NCBI GenBank assembly: GCA_017623955.1
Contig: JAGAOA010000198.1
Coordinates: forward strand, 1 to 8,463
DNA: 8,463 nt
DNA from: Opitutales bacterium
GTDB taxonomy: Bacteria > Verrucomicrobiota > Verrucomicrobiae > Opitutales > CAG-312
Direction: 5' to 3'
Of this stretch, positions 6,456 to 8,463 are shown in pieces (position 1 is the first letter of the stretch; each line of letters starts with the position of its first letter). The notes beneath the pieces are model-generated. The model ran no database searches, had not been told where the DNA came from, and saw nothing but the letters and a program-made list of their open reading frames with translations. Made by a program: the position numbers and the translations under genes.

Positions 6456-7454
6456 TCATTTCATAATATCGTCGTAGAAGTTTACGAGTTTGCCTCTTTT
6501 TTGAGGATCTTCGTTGTACTCCATAGCTGCACGCGGATGATTATTCAAGAAGCCTGTCATCATGTATGGATAATCAAATCCCCAACCTAATTTTGCACGC
6601 ATAGGTTCAATGTATTTTTCGACGCACTCTAAGAGAGGTCGCATTCTGTATTTTGGATTATGCAAGAAACCAACAAGCATTTCTAGCGGACAATTTCCAG
6701 CCCCTCTGCCTAAGCCAGCCAAAGTACCATCAACGAGATTTGCACCACTATTAATAGCTTCCACAGTTTTAGCAAATGCTAATTGCAAATTATTATGAGC
6801 GTGAATACCGATACGTTTACCCATTGCCCCTGCAATTTTCAAGTATTTGTTCATCATGTAGCGAATTTGTTCGCAATAGAGAGAACCAAAGCTATCGACG
6901 AGATATATAGTACCAACATCAGAGTCTGCAAGCATTTCCAAACCTTCATCAAGTTCAGCTTCGCGAATGGTAGAAACCGCCATAAGATTTACAGTAGTTT
7001 CGTATCCTTTGTCAGTCGCGTCTTTTATCATATCTAAAGCGAGTGGAATTTGATGAATATATGTAGCCACGCGAATAACATCTATCGAGCTATCTGCTTT
7101 ATTTACGATATCAGTTTTGTAATCGCATTTTTCAGCATCAGCCATAACAGCAATTTTAACATCGCGTTTGTTATCACCAACAATTCTACGTACATCGTCT
7201 TCCGCACAAAAACGCCAAGCACCGAACTTATCTACCGAGTAAATTTCTTTGCTATTTTTGTAGCCAATTTCCATGTAGTCGATATTTGCGTCGCCACATG
7301 CGTCATAAACTGCACGAACAACTTCATCATCAAAGCGACTTGAGTTCATCAACCCGCCATCACGGATAGTACAATCCATAACCTGAAGTTTTTTTCTGTA
7401 TCCAAGATATCCTATCCATCTTGAGGATGATTGTTTTGGTTTTTCTGTATTCAT
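6456..7454 (-). CDS. DmpG/HMGL-like aldolase (DRE-TIM metallolyase family)
   Basis: This 332-residue protein is a TIM-barrel enzyme of the family that includes HMG-CoA lyase, isopropylmalate synthase and 4-hydroxy-2-oxovalerate aldolase. Family motifs in order are DCTIRDGG (27-34), VDSFGS (186-191), HAHNN (218-222, metal-binding histidines) and LAGLGRGAGNCPLE (245-258). Members use a divalent metal to make or break a carbon-carbon bond next to a 2-oxo acid, usually pyruvate or acetyl-CoA. The C-terminal 60 residues (WGFDYPYMMTGFLNNHPRAA) do not look like the usual DmpG communication domain, and no acylating aldehyde dehydrogenase partner is next to it, so a catabolic DmpG role is doubtful. 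The substrate cannot be named. AAGGAA lies 5 bases before the ATG. The gene has its own promoter and a Phe/Tyr attenuator upstream. Confidence 0.85.
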   Translation of the reverse strand: MNTEKPKQSSSRWIGYLGYRKKLQVMDCTIRDGGLMNSSRFDDEVVRAVYDACGDANIDYMEIGYKNSKEIYSVDKFGAWRFCAEDDVRRIVGDNKRDVKIAVMADAEKCDYKTDIVNKADSSIDVIRVATYIHQIPLALDMIKDATDKGYETTVNLMAVSTIREAELDEGLEMLADSDVGTIYLVDSFGSLYCEQIRYMMNKYLKIAGAMGKRIGIHAHNNLQLAFAKTVEAINSGANLVDGTLAGLGRGAGNCPLEMLVGFLHNPKYRMRPLLECVEKYIEPMRAKLGWGFDYPYMMTGFLNNHPRAAMEYNEDPQKRGKLVNFYDDIMK

Positions 7455-7459
7455 TTTAT

Positions 7460-7465
7460 TTCCTT
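7460..7465 (-). promoter_or_regulatory. Shine-Dalgarno site of the aldolase gene
   Basis: AAGGAA on the minus strand, 5 bases before the ATG at 7454, lies beyond the attenuator terminator. Only read-through transcripts carry it. Confidence 0.7.
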
Positions 7466-7487
7466 TTCTAAATCAAATATTAAAAAT

Positions 7488-7524
7488 AAAAAAACCCGAA
7501 AGCTTTTATTAGCATTCGGGTTTT
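7488..7524 (-). terminator. Intrinsic terminator of the aldolase attenuator
   Basis: On the minus strand AAAACCCGAA (7524-7515) pairs with TTCGGGTTTT (7500-7491). Two more GC pairs lie inside a T-T mismatch, with loop TAATAAAA. Seven T follow (7494-7488, the first four also in the stem), then A and five more T. It is 33 bases before the aldolase ATG and downstream of that gene's promoter, so it must regulate the gene rather than only end the previous transcript. Confidence 0.85.
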
Positions 7525-7559
7525 ATGACAACAAGCAAAACTTATCACTTACCGAATGC
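7512..7559 (-). promoter_or_regulatory. Antiterminator structure competing with the terminator
   Basis: GCATTCGG (7559-7552), inside the last codons of the leader peptide, is complementary to CCGAATGC (7519-7512). GTTTT (7541-7537) is complementary to AAAAC (7524-7520). Together they would occupy all 13 bases of the terminator 5' arm without a break, with one 10-base bulge on the other strand. A second alternative, CAACAAGC (7598-7591) with GCTTGTTG (7536-7529), would invade the antiterminator loop and favour termination. TCACTT/AAGTGA (7566-7561 with 7550-7545) forms a small hairpin that holds 7559-7552 in its loop. Confidence 0.7.
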
Positions 7560-7611
7560 CAAGTGAGACAAAAAAGAAGTAAAAAAAGTAGCTTGTTGAA
7601 TAGTTTTTCAT
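7549..7611 (-). CDS. Phe/Tyr-rich leader peptide of the aldolase attenuator
   Basis: The 20-codon frame encodes MKNYSTSYFFYFFFVSLGIR and ends in TAA. Eight of 20 residues are aromatic, with seven in a row (Tyr8 to Phe14), as in the pheL leader peptide of enteric bacteria. The aromatic codons lie just after segment 1 of the attenuator (7598-7591) and just before segment 2 (7559-7552). A ribosome stalled there would mask segment 1 and leave segment 2 free, while one reaching the stop codon would cover segment 2. There is no Shine-Dalgarno sequence. The predicted transcript start is about 5 bases before the ATG, so translation may be leaderless. Poly-T in AT-rich DNA can mimic Phe codons, but the position relative to the hairpins supports a real peptide. 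Confidence 0.7.
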   Translation of the reverse strand: MKNYSTSYFFYFFFVSLGIR

Positions 7612-7623
7612 ATTGTGAGAAAA

Positions 7624-7652
7624 ATTAGAGACCTGTTTTATCGAAAAATCAA
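7624..7652 (-). promoter_or_regulatory. Sigma70-type promoter of the leader peptide and aldolase gene
   Basis: On the minus strand TTGATT (7652-7647, 4 of 6 match TTGACA) and TCTAAT (7629-7624, 5 of 6 match TATAAT) are spaced by exactly 17 bases. A start at the A at 7616, seven bases after the -10, would leave a 5-base leader before the small ATG. It lies in the gap after the upstream gene and before the attenuator, as expected for an attenuated gene. Confidence 0.6.
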
Positions 7653-7671
7653 GCTTTTTTTTAACAAGCAA

Positions 7672-8463
7672 TTAATTTTTTAAAGGATTTATATCGACTT
7701 CAATCCACTTAACAGTTGCTGATGTTTGCATTTGATTTATCTTTACGTTGTTTATTCCTGCTTTCAATGCCGAAAAATCGAATTGATAGGTTGCTTTTAC
7801 TTTACCCTCAAATACAGACCAAGGAGGATACGGACGAACCTTAGAAAATGAGCGCATATCGCCATTGAAAATCTTATAAACCATATCTTCATTCATAATT
7901 TCTATTATTTCCGAAGTAGATTTTGCACCATTTAGCGATACATCTGCCAAGATTTTTGTGTTGGAATCATAAATAACAACAACACTAACTTTGCGTTCTT
8001 GCGAAGGCAATATTCCACAATTTATTTCAACGGAAACATCTTTTTGAGGGCTACCAGTTAATTGAATTAAATCGTGCATTTGGGTACGATCGTTGTTGTT
8101 TGAAACCAATTTTACTCTATACGATAGCGGATGGCGACGTGGAGCATCAGCACATATTCTAGGCGATAAACCTCTAGCACTTGTTGTCTTAGCAATTTTG
8201 CCATTTACAAACTGATTAAATGCACATAACGATGTTGCCCCGTTATAATACATACAACATGCCCAACCATCAAACATAGCCTGACACAATGCCACATGAC
8301 GAGGATTATCGCCCGAACGTGGCACAGCAAACATTTCGCAATTAGGAATAATATCTACATTATTTGAAACATCTACACCAAGTGCATCATACAACTCATT
8401 AACGGATATTCTGAAAACTGATGTGCCAAAGAATGGAGCCCGAGCAATAATAACAACAAACAC
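7672..8463 (-). CDS. Partial hypothetical protein, possible C-terminal part of a family-10-like glycoside hydrolase
   Basis: This frame runs off the right edge, so the true start is outside the window; the first codon seen is an ordinary GTG. The 263 residues visible appear to have two parts. The first (to about residue 90) has VDIIPNCEMF, then ALCQAMFDGWACCMYYNGATSLCAFNQF. This resembles the last strand and helix of TIM-barrel hydrolase-like proteins, in which a GADGIYLFNF-type segment ends the barrel. The second part looks like a beta-sandwich with paired segments VSVEINCGILP, KILADVSLNG and ALKAGINNVKINQ, typical of carbohydrate-active enzymes of PVC bacteria. No catalytic residue can be assigned from this portion. 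The gene ends in TAA, and the promoter of the next gene follows within 25 bases. Confidence 0.6.
   Translation of the reverse strand: MFVVIIARAPFFGTSVFRISVNELYDALGVDVSNNVDIIPNCEMFAVPRSGDNPRHVALCQAMFDGWACCMYYNGATSLCAFNQFVNGKIAKTTSARGLSPRICADAPRRHPLSYRVKLVSNNNDRTQMHDLIQLTGSPQKDVSVEINCGILPSQERKVSVVVIYDSNTKILADVSLNGAKSTSEIIEIMNEDMVYKIFNGDMRSFSKVRPYPPWSVFEGKVKATYQFDFSALKAGINNVKINQMQTSATVKWIEVDINPLKN

Noticed and set aside
7581..7587. Poly-T stretches that would make the Phe run an artefact of AT bias
   Set aside because: Considered as the null explanation for the leader peptide. It does not account for the ordered alternative pairings, the terminator inside the transcript or the promoter spacing, so the attenuator reading is preferred.
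7661..7667. A third GCTTGTT copy upstream of the aldolase promoter as part of the attenuator
   Set aside because: It lies upstream of the predicted transcript start, so it would not be in the leader RNA; it may be chance or a DNA site.

Overview
The window is strongly AT-rich bacterial DNA from an organism with two membranes: it encodes an ExbB/ExbD-type proton channel and a periplasmic TonB-like protein. The sequences of ribosomal protein S16 and TrmD, the TPR-ExbB-ExbD gene order and a C-terminal domain resembling family-10-like glycoside hydrolase proteins suggest the PVC superphylum (Lentisphaerota/Verrucomicrobiota). That placement is an inference from family resemblance, not a database result.

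Layout. Positions 236-4565 (+) hold a tight four-gene operon: a secreted TPR protein, an ExbB/TolQ proton channel, an ExbD/TolR partner and a TonB-like protein. Positions 4563-4925 lie between two converging operons and are almost entirely repeat and palindrome: two 112-bp direct repeats, each with a bidirectional terminator hairpin, a separate long hairpin, and a 205-bp unit bounded by 17-bp perfect inverted repeats. Positions 4923-6292 (-) hold rpsP-trmD-rplS (S16, tRNA m1G37 methyltransferase, L19) without rimM. rpsP carries an in-frame TAA at codon 24, and a terminator-like hairpin lies between rpsP and trmD. Positions 6456-7454 (-) encode a DmpG/HMGL-like aldolase. Positions 7672-8463 (-) are the 3' part of a gene that runs off the window.

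The most notable signal is the 217-bp leader of the aldolase gene (7455-7671, -). It contains a good sigma70-type promoter, a 20-residue leader peptide with seven consecutive Tyr/Phe codons, an intrinsic terminator, and an upstream segment that can pair with the whole 5' arm of that terminator. A further 8-bp pairing just before the aromatic codons completes the alternative 1:2 / 2:3 / 3:4 arrangement of classical ribosome-mediated attenuation (as in pheL-pheA). This predicts that transcription of the aldolase gene rises when charged tRNA-Phe or tRNA-Tyr is scarce, which is unexpected for this enzyme family.

How the genes work together: the first operon is probably an inner-membrane energised complex acting on the outer membrane or periplasm. 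The ribosomal block is housekeeping. The aldolase is a separately regulated metabolic gene with its own promoter and attenuator.
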